From Actinidia chinensis (taxonomy: Eukaryota; Streptophyta; Magnoliopsida; Ericales; Actinidiaceae), in assembly GCA_009663005.1 (NCBI GenBank), contig VIGQ01001926.1, positions 1 to 17,500 on the forward strand: DNA of 17,500 nt, in the 5' to 3' direction. Below, in pieces: positions 17,053-17,500 of the stretch. Under the pieces are notes generated by a model. It saw only the letters and a list, made by a program, of their open reading frames with translations, did no database searches and was not told where the DNA came from. Position numbers and translations under genes: made by a program. Each line of letters begins with the position of its first letter. The stretch's first letter is position 1.

Positions 17053-17057
17053 AATCA
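16604..17057 (-). mobile_element. 3' LTR of a second gypsy-like retrotransposon, minus strand
   Basis: On the minus strand it begins TGATTCGGGATAAAATTG at 17057. It matches the Helitron-split LTR at 4441-6317 through its whole length, including a tandem duplication of about 70 bp starting at 16903 and 16833 (unit contains CTATTTGATA and ACTCCTAATTAAA). The purine-rich GGAGGAGA immediately upstream (17058-17066) acts as a polypurine tract, and a polyprotein end lies next to it, so this is a 3' LTR, not a solo LTR. The 16604 end is approximate. Its U5/R part is similar to the chromovirus LTRs, whereas its U3 is different. Confidence 0.75.
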
Positions 17058-17125
17058 TCTCCTCCAATGAGAAGAACTTGACCTCGAGCTTCGTCAAATA
17101 CTGGAAATTTCTTCCACGCCACGAA
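17045..17125 (-). pseudogene. C-terminal end of a minus-strand gypsy polyprotein
   Basis: The minus-strand frame reads AWKKFPVFDEARGQVLLIGG then DDSG and stops at TAA (17045-17047), just inside the LTR that starts at 17057. Upstream the frame is closed by TGA at about 17126. The pattern Phe-Pro, a charged stretch, hydrophobic residues, Gly-Gly-Asp-Asp resembles the tail that follows the chromodomain in many gypsy polyproteins. Identification is by pattern only, but its place next to the polypurine tract supports it. Confidence 0.5.
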
Positions 17126-17452
17126 TCAAGTACTTGAAATAGGTGACCACTCGTTTGTTTTGAAATTTAAACTCTTTAAACCGATTCCAAAAATAATATC
17201 AAATTTTAATTGCACAAGGCAAAAAGTAAAGAAAGTATCCCAATACCAATCAAATCGATTCTTTCACTTCGTAACTTCAAGTTGAAGGGATCTTTTTCCC
17301 TTGCAGCCATTTTTAATTTTAATTTCTTTCCACGCAACTTTTCGTCTCCAAGAACATTAAAAATTATAGCAACTTTTGAAGAGCAATAAGGAAAATTTGC
17401 CTGTGATGTGAGACGCCAATGAGTCTGGATAATGATTGCAAGCCTTGTTTTT
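17126..17452 (-). other. probable interior or junk of the second retrotransposon
   Basis: AT-rich sequence without a recognisable coding domain on either strand. It separates the polyprotein end from a further LTR-like piece at the window edge, so it may be an internally deleted element or two truncated ones. Confidence 0.35.
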
Positions 17453-17500
17453 TTTGGAAGAAAAGAAAATATCGTTTTCTCTTATTAATCATCATTAATC
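17453..17500 (-). repeat. partial third copy of the minus-strand LTR, cut by the window edge
   Basis: TTGGAAGAAAAGAAAATATC followed by GTTTTCTCTTATTAATCATC matches the LTR segments TTGGAAGAAAGAACAAAATC (16731) and TTGGAAGAACAGAAAAACC (4574), each followed by TTTCTCTT/TCTCTTATTTCAT. Only this stretch is inside the window. Confidence 0.6.

Noticed and set aside
16568..17062. TCTCC on both sides (16568-16572 and 17058-17062) as a target duplication of a solo LTR
   Set aside because: The right-hand TCTCC is part of the polypurine tract and polyprotein end of the minus-strand element, so the LTR is a 3' LTR and the match is coincidental.
1..17500. tRNA, rRNA, CRISPR array, or a defence or biosynthetic gene system
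   Set aside because: Nothing with the required structure was seen. The repeats present are explained by transposon termini, LTRs or microsatellites.

Overview
The window looks like a piece of a flowering-plant nuclear genome, probably a eudicot, although the species cannot be named from sequence alone. Evidence: exons with GT-AG introns and AT-rich introns; two plant/eukaryote gene remnants (a chloroplast-type ABC1 kinase and the peroxisomal RING peroxin PEX10); and a dense nest of plant transposons (Tourist-like MITE, hAT-like MITE, Helitron, Ty3/gypsy chromovirus, related LTRs on the minus strand). I see no bacterial-style operon, tRNA, rRNA or CRISPR, and no intact protein-coding gene.

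Left part (1-4440): a Tourist-like MITE (177-492) lies upstream of three + strand exons of an ABC1K-family kinase (668-874, 2785-2872, 2982-3131). The long first intron holds a probable second MITE (about 993-1302) and a 983-bp hAT-like element (1531-2513) with an 8-bp target duplication. The second exon is 2 nt out of phase, and the rest of the kinase is not found downstream. About 3400-4019 resembles a minus-strand LTR but is poorly resolved.

Middle (4441-9840): a minus-strand LTR (4441-6317) is split by a 1416-bp non-autonomous Helitron (4694-6109) with both termini and the A/T target visible. Then comes a decayed PEX10 copy (about 6849-8675) in which at least five exons can be followed despite frameshifts and a lost splice donor. 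Its RING-finger exons are missing.

Right part (9841-17500): a full-length but decayed Ty3/gypsy chromovirus, 9841-16539, has two LTRs, a tRNA-iMet-type primer binding site, gag, protease, RT, RNase H, integrase and chromodomain remnants in the canonical order, flanked by the 5-bp duplication GTGAT. It is followed by the 3' LTR of a second retrotransposon on the minus strand (about 16604-17057), the C-terminal end of that element's polyprotein, and a further partial LTR copy at the window edge.

The loci do not form a working pathway. The window is a gene graveyard built up by successive insertions. Nested order: the Helitron is younger than the LTR it splits; the chromovirus is younger than the sequence it interrupts at GTGAT. 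Single-base indels run through all coding remnants, so either great age or uncorrected long-read assembly error should be considered.
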